NCBI GenBank assembly: GCA_025924755.1
Contig: JAICHT010000018.1
Coordinates: forward strand, 1-21,866
Source of the DNA: Chitinophagaceae bacterium
GTDB taxonomy: Bacteria > Bacteroidota > Bacteroidia > Chitinophagales > Chitinophagaceae
Direction: 5' to 3'
DNA length: 21,866 bases
The notes beneath the pieces were generated by a model that worked only from the letters and a program-made list of their open reading frames with translations, ran no database searches and had not been told where the DNA came from. The first letter of the stretch is position 1. Every line of letters begins with the position of its first letter. Of the stretch, positions 7,979 through 14,990 are shown in pieces. The position numbers were made by a program, and so were the translations under genes.

Positions 7979-8293
7979 TTATTTGATAGTAACATTCACC
8001 ATACCCAGCCCGCCCCAGCCAATACTATATAAATGATTGGCCTTTTGCTGGTAAATAGCTTTATAAATTATTTTGTCTTGTACCCGAAGGCTTTTGGCAA
8101 AGGCATTCTTAAAAGTGATGGCAAACAGCGTTCTATCTACAGTTGGTGGTAAGTTTTTTTCGAGGCTGCTTAATACCTGCTTTTCATACTGGGCTTTTGC
8201 TTCAGCAAAACACCTGACATCCGTAGGTTTGGTAAAGTAAGCCGTTAACAATATCACCATCATGATTATTACAAGTGCTATTGGCCTTTTCAT
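7979..8293 (-). CDS. Small membrane-anchored protein of unknown function
   Basis: I do not recognise this protein. It is 104 residues from the ATG. The N-terminus MKRPIALVIIMMVILLTAYF is a typical single membrane anchor or uncleaved signal, followed by about 80 residues facing the periplasm. That part holds a Cys (in DVRCFAEAKAQYEKQ), a charged helix, then beta-like segments ending in YSIGWGGLGMVNVTIK. An in-frame TTG four codons upstream would add only four residues before the anchor and is less likely. It is the last gene before the adhesin terminator, in convergent orientation, and is divergent from the small lipoprotein gene. Confidence 0.65.
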   Translation of the reverse strand: MKRPIALVIIMMVILLTAYFTKPTDVRCFAEAKAQYEKQVLSSLEKNLPPTVDRTLFAITFKNAFAKSLRVQDKIIYKAIYQQKANHLYSIGWGGLGMVNVTIK

Positions 8294-8440
8294 ATCTCTA
8301 TACAATTGTTAAGATTCATTGCTACTATTTTACCCGGCAAAAATAACCAAGGCCGTTAACAACGCAGCGGGTTATTACCAGCAGTGTGTATTGGCAGAAT
8401 AATTGTACATCAAACCCATATGCATTTTAAAATATCAGCC

Positions 8441-8698
8441 ATGAAAAAGACAGGATTAGCAGCAATAGCATTTGTACTATTAATGGGTTGTGGCGGAGGC
8501 GCCAACGACGGTAAGTTGGGCACCGATACCACTACGTTCCCATCGCACGAGGTAAAGTCGGATACGGCTACAAAAGGTTTGGGAGATGTTCCCGATTCAA
8601 GCGACCGGATGCCTAATACCATGTTTAAAAATACTTCGCCAACTACACGATCTACCACACCCGGCAACAAAGGGAAAGATAGTACGCAGCACCAATAA
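8441..8698 (+). CDS. Small Thr/Ser/Asp-rich lipoprotein
   Basis: This 85-residue exported lipoprotein starts MKKTGLAAIAFVLLMGC, a signal peptide ending in a lipobox with acylated Cys17. The mature part (about 69 residues) is rich in Thr, Ser, Asp, Gly and Lys, has no predicted fold, and is probably disordered. No acidic cluster follows the Cys, so the surface-export signal known for some Bacteroidota lipoproteins is absent and a periplasmic position is more likely. An upstream in-frame GTG at 8384 would place the signal peptide internally, so the ATG at 8441 was chosen. It resembles in style, though not in clear sequence, the lipoprotein encoded at 10523-10762. A terminator hairpin follows. 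Confidence 0.75.
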   Translation: MKKTGLAAIAFVLLMGCGGGANDGKLGTDTTTFPSHEVKSDTATKGLGDVPDSSDRMPNTMFKNTSPTTRSTTPGNKGKDSTQHQ

Positions 8699-8736
8699 TA
8701 TTTTTTATATTAAGCGTCGTATATAAATGTAAAAAG

Positions 8737-8764
8737 AAAGCCAGCAATGATTATTGCCGGCTTT
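8737..8764. terminator. Bidirectional hairpin terminator between lipoprotein and alcohol dehydrogenase genes
   Basis: The arms AAAGCCAGCAAT and ATTGCCGGCTTT pair over 12 positions with one A-C mismatch around a GATT loop. T-rich sequence follows on both strands (TTTTCT on plus, TTTCTTTTT on minus). It sits between two convergent genes. Confidence 0.8.
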
Positions 8765-8785
8765 TCTATTCTTTTACCTGTTGTA

Positions 8786-9829
8786 TTACAACGTAGCCAT
8801 ATCGATTACAAAGCGGTAGCGTACATCACCCTTCAACATTCTTTCGTATGCTTCGTTGATGTAGTCCATTTTAATTACTTCCACATCCGATGTGATGCCA
8901 TGTTCTGCACAATAGTCCAGCATTTCCTGGGTTTCAGGCAAGCCTCCAATCAATGAACCGCCAATACTTCTCCGGTTGCCTATCAGGTTAAAGGCCGGTA
9001 TTTGCGCCGGTGCCGGAGGTGCTCCCACGCATATCATTACACCATTGGTCCTCAGCATGTGTAAATACATATTGTAATCGTGCGGAGCAGAAACGGTGTC
9101 AATAATAAAGTCAAAATAATTGCTAAGTTTTTTTACCTGTTCCGGATCTTTTGTTAATGCAAAATGATGTGCTCCTAACCTCCTCGCATCTGCCTCTTTT
9201 GAAGGAGAGGTGCTCAACATAGTTACCTCGGCGCCAAAGGAAGCGGCAAATTTTACAGCCATATGTCCTAATCCACCCAATCCCAAAACCGCCACTTTAT
9301 GTCCATTGCCTACCTTCCAGTACCGAAGCGGTGAATAGGTGGTAATGCCGGCGCACAACAGTGGTGCTACGCCTTCCAGCGGCAACCTGTCTGATATATG
9401 CAATACAAAACTTTCGTCGGTTACTATCTGGTTGGAATAGCCGCCATACGTATTAATATTATCTACTTTGTCCGGGCTGTTGTAAGTAAACGTAGCGCCG
9501 TTTAAACAGAATTGCTCCAAACCCTGCATACAATTGGTGCACTCCCTGCAAGAGTCTACCAGGCAACCCACACCTGCCAGCTCACCTACTTTAAATTTAG
9601 TAACATGGTTGCCTACATTGGTAATGCGGCCTACAATTTCGTGGCCAGGTACACATGGATAAATAGTGGCTCCCCATTCGCCTCTCGCCGTATGCAGGTC
9701 GGAGTGGCAAACTCCACAGTACATAATTTCTATTTGAATGTCGTGTGGCCTTAACTCTCTTCTTTCAAAGTTAAATGGGCTCAGCGGCTCTGTTGCACTT
9801 TGTGCCGCATATCCTTTCGTTGCTATCAT
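8786..9829 (-). CDS. Zinc-dependent alcohol dehydrogenase, NAD(P)-dependent (cinnamyl-alcohol/YahK-like)
   Basis: This 347-residue medium-chain dehydrogenase would interconvert aldehydes and primary alcohols. Catalytic zinc ligands are Cys41 (YCGVCHSDLH), His63 and Glu64 (VPGHE) and Cys159 (LLCAGITTY). The structural zinc site is Cys94, Cys97, Cys100 and Cys108 (SCRECTNCMQGLEQFC). The Rossmann motif is GLGGLGHMA at about 183-191. After the second strand the sequence STSPSKEADA lacks the acidic residue typical of NAD use, which favours NADP(H). These features place it with the cinnamyl-alcohol dehydrogenase/YahK group, often broad aldehyde reductases. The substrate is unknown. It is a single gene with its own -7 box upstream and a terminator downstream. 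Confidence 0.93.
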   Translation of the reverse strand: MIATKGYAAQSATEPLSPFNFERRELRPHDIQIEIMYCGVCHSDLHTARGEWGATIYPCVPGHEIVGRITNVGNHVTKFKVGELAGVGCLVDSCRECTNCMQGLEQFCLNGATFTYNSPDKVDNINTYGGYSNQIVTDESFVLHISDRLPLEGVAPLLCAGITTYSPLRYWKVGNGHKVAVLGLGGLGHMAVKFAASFGAEVTMLSTSPSKEADARRLGAHHFALTKDPEQVKKLSNYFDFIIDTVSAPHDYNMYLHMLRTNGVMICVGAPPAPAQIPAFNLIGNRRSIGGSLIGGLPETQEMLDYCAEHGITSDVEVIKMDYINEAYERMLKGDVRYRFVIDMATL

Positions 9830-9850
9830 ATAAGTTTATTTTTTGAGTGG

Positions 9851-9858
9851 CAAAGGTA
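9851..9858 (-). promoter_or_regulatory. Candidate -7 promoter element for the alcohol dehydrogenase gene
   Basis: On the minus strand, TACCTTTG followed by CC matches the Bacteroidota TAnnTTTG element. It lies 21 nt upstream of the ATG. No exact -33 TTTG is visible at the expected spacing. Confidence 0.55.
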
Positions 9859-9949
9859 GAAGTAATATATTTTGCCAGTTATTCATACTATAACAGTTGA
9901 AGGTACTATTAGGTTCACTATGCATTGAAGCCAGGTAAATATTTGTACA

Positions 9950-10465
9950 TCAAAGCTCCTTCTTCATTACCCAATCGCACTGCACTTCATTGCCCAAATG
10001 GAAATCCTGCTCGCCAAATTTTTCAAATCCCCATTTGCGATAAAAGTCAATAGCCCGCTGGTTTTTTTCCCATACGCCCAGCCAGGCTACTTTTTTATTT
10101 TTCTCCCTGGCTATATCAATACTGGTTTGCATCAGCAATTTGCCGACGCCTGTGCCAATCATTTCCTTTACAGCATACAGCCTTGCTATTTCTAATGCAG
10201 GCATGTTTTGCAATTGCGGCAGCCCTTCGCCTTCCCGCAGTTTTACATAGCCCGCAATCGTATCTTGCTGATATGCCAGAATGAATGTATTGCCTGGTTT
10301 ACCTACCTCCAGCATTAAGCGCCCTTTTGTAAACTGCTCTTTCATGAACAGGTCCATCTGCTTTTGAGCATTTTGCGCAATAAAGGTTTCGTAAAAGGTT
10401 TTACGGCTGATATCGGCAACCAGTTCGGCATCTTGTATCGTGGCATAACGCAAACTAAAATCCAT
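9950..10465 (-). CDS. GNAT N-acetyltransferase, PaiA-like (polyamine acetylation)
   Basis: This 171-residue acetyltransferase closely follows the pattern of Bacillus PaiA, which acetylates spermidine and spermine. Shared features are KTFYETFIAQN near residue 22, IAGYVKL, ALEIARLYAV, the acetyl-CoA loop MIGTGVGKLLM, and AWLGVWEKNQRAIDFYRKWGF. The domain fills the whole protein. Polyamine acetylation is an inference from this resemblance, but it gains weight because aguA and aguB, which make putrescine, lie just upstream on the same strand. GNAT enzymes change substrate easily, so another small amine or a peptide N-terminus is possible. It is separated from the upstream lipoprotein gene by 57 nt. 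Confidence 0.82.
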   Translation of the reverse strand: MDFSLRYATIQDAELVADISRKTFYETFIAQNAQKQMDLFMKEQFTKGRLMLEVGKPGNTFILAYQQDTIAGYVKLREGEGLPQLQNMPALEIARLYAVKEMIGTGVGKLLMQTSIDIAREKNKKVAWLGVWEKNQRAIDFYRKWGFEKFGEQDFHLGNEVQCDWVMKKEL

Positions 10466-10522
10466 GCTGAAAATTACAAATCAATCCTAATGTTTGTTCA
10501 TGAAAGCCATGAATACCGTTCC

Positions 10523-10762
10523 TTATTTGTGCATGGTATCACCATTTCGCAGCCTGCTGGAGTCCATTGGCGGATGATCGCTGTGCGGTGTGGCGCCGGT
10601 GGCAGTAGTATCAGGAATATTACCGTTTAGATTTTCTACTCCCCGGATGTCATTATACCCCGAATCGTTAGTACCGGTAGTACTGCCATTGTTATTATTA
10701 CCAGAGTTACCGCAACTTAAAAGTGTTACAAAAACAAAAGAGGCCATTACTGCTTTTTTCAT
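10523..10762 (-). CDS. Small Asn/Thr/Gly-rich lipoprotein
   Basis: This 79-residue lipoprotein begins MKKAVMASFVFVTLLSC, with a clear lipobox LLSC and acylated Cys17. The mature region opens with an Asn/Gly/Ser run and continues as low-complexity polar sequence ending in RNGDTMHK. No fold or motif is visible. No acidic residues directly follow the Cys, so retention on the periplasmic side is likely. It lies between aguA and the PaiA-like gene on the same strand, 92 nt after the aguA start side. It may belong to that transcript, though no function links them. Its style matches the lipoprotein at 8441-8698. Confidence 0.7.
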   Translation of the reverse strand: MKKAVMASFVFVTLLSCGNSGNNNNGSTTGTNDSGYNDIRGVENLNGNIPDTTATGATPHSDHPPMDSSRLRNGDTMHK

Positions 10763-10854
10763 AGCTGAAGGTTTTAGTACTTGTTTTCAATTATTCTGCC
10801 AAGCTTTGCCCCACTACTATTTTGTAGTTCCAATGCAGCGGAAGCGCTATGATA

Positions 10855-11910
10855 TTACACTGCAGGCTCCTGCTGGCTCAGGCAATGAAAGCTGCCCAAT
10901 CCCCAAATAATTTCGGTGGAGTCAATGCCTACTACTTTGCGGCCGGGAAAACAATCCTGGATAATTTGTAACGCCTTTTCATCTTTTTCACAATTAAAAA
11001 TGGGGACTATTACCGAGCGGTTTGCTATGTAAAAATTAGCATAGGAGGCTGGCAGCCGCTGGCCTTCATATACCACGGCATCCGGCATGGGCAGTTCCAC
11101 TATGTTTAATTGTTTACCATTGTGCAGCCGCATGGCTTTTAACTGCTTCAGGTTGTTTTGCAGCAATTCATAATTATCATCGTTTTTATCCGGTTCTACT
11201 ACGGCCAATACGGTATTTTCCGATACAAAACGAACAGTATCATCAATATGGCCATCTGTATCATCACCTATAATTCCTTCATCTATCCACAACACCTGGC
11301 CTACTCCATAGTATTCCATTAAATAATTCTCAACCTGCGCCTGGTTTAAATGTGGATTGCGATTGGGATTTAATAAACAAGCCGTAGAAGTTAATACGGT
11401 GCCGCTGCCATTAAATTCTACCGAGCCGCCTTCCATAATAATACCCGGATGGAAAACCGGTATGCCATACTTTTTTGCAATAAGGGTAGGTATAATATCA
11501 TCCAGATCGTGTGGAGGATATTTGCCGCCCCAGGCGTTATAATCCCAATCTACTATTACTTTTTTTTGCGCGGCTGCATGGTTAATTAAAAAAGCAGGAC
11601 CATGATCCCGGCACCAGGCATCGTTGGTAGGATGTAAAAAGAATTCTATTTGTGGCATAGCTACGCCGGCTTGCTGCAAACACTGTATAGCAAAGGCTTT
11701 CATGCTTTCATCGTTTACATTGATGCACACTTTTTCGCTTAAGGAAAGCTCTTTTACAAACTGGCTGTAATATGGATAAATAGCATGAATTTTACCGGGC
11801 CACGAAGCTTCTTTATGCGGCCAGCTTAGCCACGTAGCTGCATGCAGTGCAAACTCCGCCGGAAAATAATAACCAAGTTGTTTGGGCGTGGGGCTTTCAT
11901 TATTTCTCAT
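10855..11910 (-). CDS. aguA: Agmatine deiminase AguA
   Basis: AguA hydrolyses agmatine to N-carbamoylputrescine and ammonia, the second step of putrescine synthesis from arginine. The protein has 351 residues, within the family range. The guanidine-modifying fold signatures are all present: TNDAWCRDHGP (Asp97, Arg101, Asp102), IMEGGSVEFNG (Glu160), DTDGHIDDTVRF (His221, Asp223) and the C-terminal GLGSFHCLSQQEPA with catalytic Cys343. The agmatine-deiminase-type DAWCRD motif distinguishes it from bacterial peptidyl-arginine deiminases of the same superfamily. The gene follows aguB by 71 nt on the same strand, which supports the pathway role. No arginine decarboxylase is in the window. Confidence 0.96.
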   Translation of the reverse strand: MRNNESPTPKQLGYYFPAEFALHAATWLSWPHKEASWPGKIHAIYPYYSQFVKELSLSEKVCINVNDESMKAFAIQCLQQAGVAMPQIEFFLHPTNDAWCRDHGPAFLINHAAAQKKVIVDWDYNAWGGKYPPHDLDDIIPTLIAKKYGIPVFHPGIIMEGGSVEFNGSGTVLTSTACLLNPNRNPHLNQAQVENYLMEYYGVGQVLWIDEGIIGDDTDGHIDDTVRFVSENTVLAVVEPDKNDDNYELLQNNLKQLKAMRLHNGKQLNIVELPMPDAVVYEGQRLPASYANFYIANRSVIVPIFNCEKDEKALQIIQDCFPGRKVVGIDSTEIIWGLGSFHCLSQQEPAV

Positions 11911-11981
11911 AGTAGTGCAATACTGTTTTACATCAATGGATGGTGATAAGCAGGCCTCAAATTTTTTGAAATGATTTGATA

Positions 11982-12866
11982 TTAAGAAACCGTTTCTTCG
12001 TCAATATACCGTTTGGTAATCTGCTGGTAGGAATCAATACGGCGGTCGCGGAGAAATGGCCAGTGAGTACGGTACCGGTCGGTTTTGCTCAAATCCAGTT
12101 CTATCACTTTCACTTCTTCAACGTCATGCGAAGCCTGATATAACAAGCTTCCAAACGGGTTAGCCACAAAAGAGCCACCCCAAAACTTCATAGCACCGCC
12201 TTGCTCAAAACCCACGCGGTTTACACTTACCACATGTACACCGTTGGCTACGGCATGGCTGCGTTGTATGGTTTGCCAGGCACCATATTGCTCGTTATTG
12301 GTTTCTTCGTCCTGCGCAGTAGCCCAGCCGATGGCAGTAGGATAAAATAATATTTCTGCTCCCATTAGCGAAGTAATACGGGCTGCTTCAGGATACCATT
12401 GATCCCAACAGATTAATACGCCAATAGTAGCAAATTTGGTTTTGAAAACTTTGTAGCCCAGGTCGCCGGGAGTAAAATAAAATTTTTCGTAAAAAGACGG
12501 GTCGTCGGGAATATGCATTTTACGGTACTTGCCTAAATAACTTCCGTCCGCATCCAGCACTGCTGTTGTATTGTGATAAATGCCCTGAGTTCTTTTTTCA
12601 AACAGCGAAGCTATAATTACCACACCCAGTTCGCCAGCTACTTTGCCCAACGCTTCGGTAGAAGGACCGGGAATGGGTTCGGCCAGGTTAAAATTATCAT
12701 AGTCTTCTACATCGCAGAAATAAAGCGAAGTAAACAGTTCCTGCAAACAAATAATCTGTGCTCCTTTTGCCGCTGCTTCCCGCACCTTAGCAATTGCTTT
12801 TTCCAAGTTGACCTTTTTATCTGCCACACAACTCATTTGCACCAAACCTACCTGTACTTTACCCAT
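11982..12866 (-). CDS. aguB: N-carbamoylputrescine amidase AguB
   Basis: AguB hydrolyses N-carbamoylputrescine to putrescine, carbon dioxide and ammonia. This 294-residue nitrilase-superfamily protein has the Glu-Lys-Cys triad: Glu43 (CLQELFTS), Lys116 (GKYRKMHIPDDP) and Cys153 (GVLICWDQWYPE). The motifs HIPDDPSFYEKFYFTPGD and YPTAIGW fit the carbamoylputrescine amidase subgroup. The start chosen is the ATG at 12866 (MGKVQVGLVQMSC), which matches the family start. An in-frame TTG at 12902 would add 12 hydrophobic residues but lies inside the likely -7 promoter box, so it cannot be on the transcript. It precedes aguA, and the two form a complete agmatine-to-putrescine route. Confidence 0.96.
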   Translation of the reverse strand: MGKVQVGLVQMSCVADKKVNLEKAIAKVREAAAKGAQIICLQELFTSLYFCDVEDYDNFNLAEPIPGPSTEALGKVAGELGVVIIASLFEKRTQGIYHNTTAVLDADGSYLGKYRKMHIPDDPSFYEKFYFTPGDLGYKVFKTKFATIGVLICWDQWYPEAARITSLMGAEILFYPTAIGWATAQDEETNNEQYGAWQTIQRSHAVANGVHVVSVNRVGFEQGGAMKFWGGSFVANPFGSLLYQASHDVEEVKVIELDLSKTDRYRTHWPFLRDRRIDSYQQITKRYIDEETVS

Positions 12867-12899
12867 AGTAAAAATTATGAAAAACAAAATAAATAGCTG

Positions 12900-12907
12900 C
12901 AAAGTTA
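12900..12907 (-). promoter_or_regulatory. Candidate -7 promoter element for aguB
   Basis: On the minus strand, TAACTTTG followed by C matches the TAnnTTTG consensus. Transcription would start near 12893, leaving a leader of about 27 nt before the aguB ATG. This placement helps reject the upstream TTG start. Confidence 0.6.
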
Positions 12908-13005
12908 CAGGCTACTTTTGTTATCGTTTAGTTGCAATTACCATAGTTTTAAAACAATAGTATATATGGAATAATATAGCAGGATTTGAATAAAAATTTA
13001 AGAGC

Positions 13006-13446
13006 ATGAATGATGAATATTATATGAAGCAGGCATTGCTGCAGGCACAAAAAGCATTTGAAGAAGACGAGGTGCCCGTAGGCGCTGTAATTGTACTACA
13101 TGATAAAATTATTGCCAGGGGCTATAACCAGGTGGAAAAACTAAATGATTGTACCGCCCACGCCGAAATTATTGCGCTTACTTCTGCGTTTAATTATTTA
13201 GGAAGTAAATACGTACCGGATGCTGCTATATATATTACTGTAGAACCCTGCCTGATGTGTGCAGGGGCGCTATATTGGAGTAAGATCGGGCGGATAGTAT
13301 ATGGAGCATCTGATGAAAAAAACGGGTACAAACATATTACACAACACCATTCCCCTTTTCATCCAAAAACAGTATTAACTACCGGTGTACTGCAACAGGA
13401 ATGCAGCGAACTGATGAAAAGCTTCTTTCGGCAAAGACGCCAGTAG
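13006..13446 (+). CDS. tadA: tRNA-specific adenosine deaminase TadA
   Basis: TadA converts adenosine 34 of tRNA-Arg(ACG) to inosine, so that one tRNA can read several Arg codons. The 146-residue protein shows the cytidine-deaminase zinc motifs: HAE with His52 and the proton-shuttling Glu54, and PCLMCAGA with Cys82 and Cys85. VPVGAVIV near residue 23 and GRIVYGASDEKNG are standard TadA sequence. Length and motif order fit TadA rather than guanine or cytosine deaminases. An AAGAG just before the ATG may serve as ribosome site. It is divergent from aguB and followed by the superoxide dismutase gene after 118 nt. Confidence 0.95.
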   Translation: MNDEYYMKQALLQAQKAFEEDEVPVGAVIVLHDKIIARGYNQVEKLNDCTAHAEIIALTSAFNYLGSKYVPDAAIYITVEPCLMCAGALYWSKIGRIVYGASDEKNGYKHITQHHSPFHPKTVLTTGVLQQECSELMKSFFRQRRQ

Positions 13447-13499
13447 TTACGCAAAGCGGAACAATTGTTGTGGCAATGCTACAATTCATATATCCTTAA

Positions 13500-13507
13500 T
13501 AAATTTG
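13500..13507 (+). promoter_or_regulatory. Candidate -7 promoter element for the superoxide dismutase gene
   Basis: TAAATTTG followed by C matches the Bacteroidota -7 consensus and lies 57 nt before the ATG. This suggests the dismutase gene has its own promoter rather than depending on tadA. No convincing -33 element is seen at normal spacing. Confidence 0.55.
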
Positions 13508-13564
13508 CAGCACCCAAGGAAACGACAGACAAATTCTAAATCGTAAATTTTAAAATCAATTGTT

Positions 13565-14173
13565 ATGGCATTCACTCTCCCCCCTCTCCCTTATGCATTT
13601 GACGCATTAGAACCTCATATTGATGCGCAAACGATGCAGATACATCATGATAAGCATCACCAGGCTTATGTAGATAATTTAAATAAAGCCATTGCAGGCA
13701 CCGAAAATGAAAATAAAAGTTTAGACGAAATTGTAGCCAAAGCCGGAAGTATTTCGCCTGCGGTACGCAACAATGGCGGCGGCCACTGGAACCATAGCTT
13801 CTTTTGGGAAATATTAGGCCCCAGTAATGGCAGCCAGCCAAGTGGCAAATTAGCGGACGCCATCAACCAGGCATTTGGCTCCCTGGACGCCTTAAAGGAA
13901 AAAATGAATACGGCTGGCGCCACCCGCTTTGGCAGCGGCTGGGCATGGCTGATAGTAAAAGATGGAAAGCTGGAAGTGACTTCTACGCCCAACCAGGATA
14001 ACCCGTTGATGGATGTAGCAGAAATGAAAGGCACGCCTATATTGGGTGTAGACGTATGGGAACATGCCTATTACTTAAAATATCAAAATCGCCGCCCTGA
14101 TTACCTGAAAGCATTTTGGAATGTAGTAAACTGGAACAAAGTAGCGGAACGTTTTGAGAAAGCGTCTCAGTAA
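13565..14173 (+). CDS. sodA: Superoxide dismutase, Mn-type Fe/Mn family
   Basis: This enzyme disproportionates superoxide to oxygen and hydrogen peroxide. The 202-residue protein has the four metal ligands His27 (MQIHHDKHH), His77 (GGHWNHSFFW), Asp163 and His167 (DVWEHAYYLKY). The second-shell pattern (Gly before HWNH, and Gln144 in PNQDNPL) is that of Mn-type rather than Fe-type enzymes, though cambialistic use of both metals is possible. No signal peptide is present, so it is cytoplasmic. A strong terminator hairpin follows the gene. Together with the thiol peroxidase at 3379-3957 it forms part of the oxidative-stress genes seen here, but the two are not linked in one operon. Confidence 0.95.
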   Translation: MAFTLPPLPYAFDALEPHIDAQTMQIHHDKHHQAYVDNLNKAIAGTENENKSLDEIVAKAGSISPAVRNNGGGHWNHSFFWEILGPSNGSQPSGKLADAINQAFGSLDALKEKMNTAGATRFGSGWAWLIVKDGKLEVTSTPNQDNPLMDVAEMKGTPILGVDVWEHAYYLKYQNRRPDYLKAFWNVVNWNKVAERFEKASQ

Positions 14174-14200
14174 TTATTGAGTTATAAATGATACATGTTG

Positions 14201-14233
14201 AATGGCCGTTCTTGTAAGAGGCGGCCATTTTTT
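14201..14233 (+). terminator. Intrinsic terminator after the superoxide dismutase gene
   Basis: The arms AATGGCCG and CGGCCATT form an 8-bp GC-rich stem, with a partly paired 13-nt apical region, followed directly by a T tract. It ends 41 nt before the stop of the convergent yidD gene. Confidence 0.8.
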
Positions 14234-14274
14234 ATATTCTCATTTAGAATTTATTATATAACATTCCACACATT

Positions 14275-14508
14275 CTACGGCACCGGGTCGTATCCATGCC
14301 CGCCCCACGGATGGCAGCGGCCGATGCGTTTGATACTTAACCAGAAACCTTTAAACAAGCCATACTTTTTAAAAGCTTCCAACGCATAGTGCGAGCAGGT
14401 AGGTGTAAACCGGCATTTATTGGCGCCCAACAATGGAGAAAGCACCCATTGATACACCTTGATAAGCGCAATAAAAGGAAGGCTTAATATGTAAGTAAAT
14501 CTTTTCAA
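14275..14508 (-). CDS. yidD: Membrane protein insertion efficiency factor YidD
   Basis: YidD is a small membrane-associated protein that assists YidC and Sec in inserting inner-membrane proteins. The 77-residue sequence carries the family core: YQWVLSPLLGANKCRFTPTCSHYALEA, with a Cys-containing loop, then LFKGFWLSIKRIGRCHPWGGHGYDPVP at the end. An N-terminal amphipathic stretch (ILSLPFIALIKVY) probably lies on the membrane. The start is TTG; no ATG or GTG is available at the expected place. The TTG overlaps the rnpA stop (TTGA), which suggests translational coupling. The order rpmH-rnpA-yidD is the conserved one in many bacteria. Confidence 0.93.
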   Translation of the reverse strand: MKRFTYILSLPFIALIKVYQWVLSPLLGANKCRFTPTCSHYALEAFKKYGLFKGFWLSIKRIGRCHPWGGHGYDPVP

Positions 14509-14924
14509 GCTTTAAAGTTACGGGCTAGTTGTTGCATGCGTTGCAGCACTAAACCCACCTGTTGGTATATAGTTTCAAAATTCGGCATTTCTTTACCGGA
14601 AAACATAAAAAACAAGTTAAGACTTAAACACCGGTTTTGTGCTATTGCCTCCTGCAAGGAAAGCTTTTGCAGCCGGTATGCTTCACGGGTTAACCGTTTG
14701 ATGCGGTTTCTATCTACGGCTCTTTTAAAATGTCTTTTACCAACACCTACTCCAAATAGCAACCCAGGTGCGTCATATTCCTTTTCAGATGCTTTTGTAT
14801 ACGGCGCAAACTGGTAGTATATCCGAAACGGCGGTACGGAAAAAGAAGTTTTTTCTTTAAACAGACGCTCAATGTCCTTTCGTTTTTTAAGCCGTTCGTT
14901 TTTATGTAAGGTGTATTGTTTAAT
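14505..14924 (-). CDS. rnpA: Ribonuclease P protein component RnpA (non-standard ATT start)
   Basis: RnpA is the protein partner of the catalytic RNA of RNase P, which trims the 5' leader of pre-tRNAs. From the ATT at 14924 the product is 139 residues and begins (M)KQYTLHKNERLKKRKDIERLF, a typical family start, then SVPPFRIYY and LLFGVGVGKRHF. The signature KRAVDRNRIKRLTREAYR carries the RNR motif. The frame upstream contains no ATG, GTG or TTG as far back as rpmH; the first possible codons are ATT at 14930 and 14924. A TTG codon at 14748-14762 region is far inside the conserved domain, so a start there would lose the N-terminal helix. A single-base sequencing error is an alternative. It overlaps yidD by 4 nt. 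Confidence 0.85.
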   Translation of the reverse strand: MKQYTLHKNERLKKRKDIERLFKEKTSFSVPPFRIYYQFAPYTKASEKEYDAPGLLFGVGVGKRHFKRAVDRNRIKRLTREAYRLQKLSLQEAIAQNRCLSLNLFFMFSGKEMPNFETIYQQVGLVLQRMQQLARNFKA

Positions 14925-14946
14925 AGTAATTGATTTTAAACAATAA

Positions 14947-14967
14947 AGCCCCGAGGGTATCGGGGCT
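14947..14967 (-). terminator. GC-rich hairpin between rpmH and rnpA
   Basis: On the minus strand AGCCCCGA, loop TACCC, then TCGGGGCT form a perfect 8-bp stem followed by TTATTGTTT. It looks like an intrinsic terminator or attenuator that would reduce read-through from rpmH into rnpA. The T tract is interrupted, so partial termination or an RNA processing and stability role is equally possible. Confidence 0.7.
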
Positions 14968-14990
14968 AAAATTCTTTGCGCATTTACGGT

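Noticed and set aside
7979..8293. Possible membership of the small anchored protein in the DUF4359 family
   Set aside because: Only a loose resemblance in the C-terminal strand pattern; not enough to name the family without a profile search.
12867..12902. Extension of AguB to a TTG start, adding a hydrophobic N-terminus
   Set aside because: The TTG overlaps the likely -7 promoter box, and the extra residues are absent from the usual nitrilase-family start.
14505..14762. Short version of RnpA starting at an internal TTG
   Set aside because: It would remove the conserved N-terminal segment (KQYTL..ERLKKRKDIERLF and PPFRIYY), which is intact in the same frame upstream.
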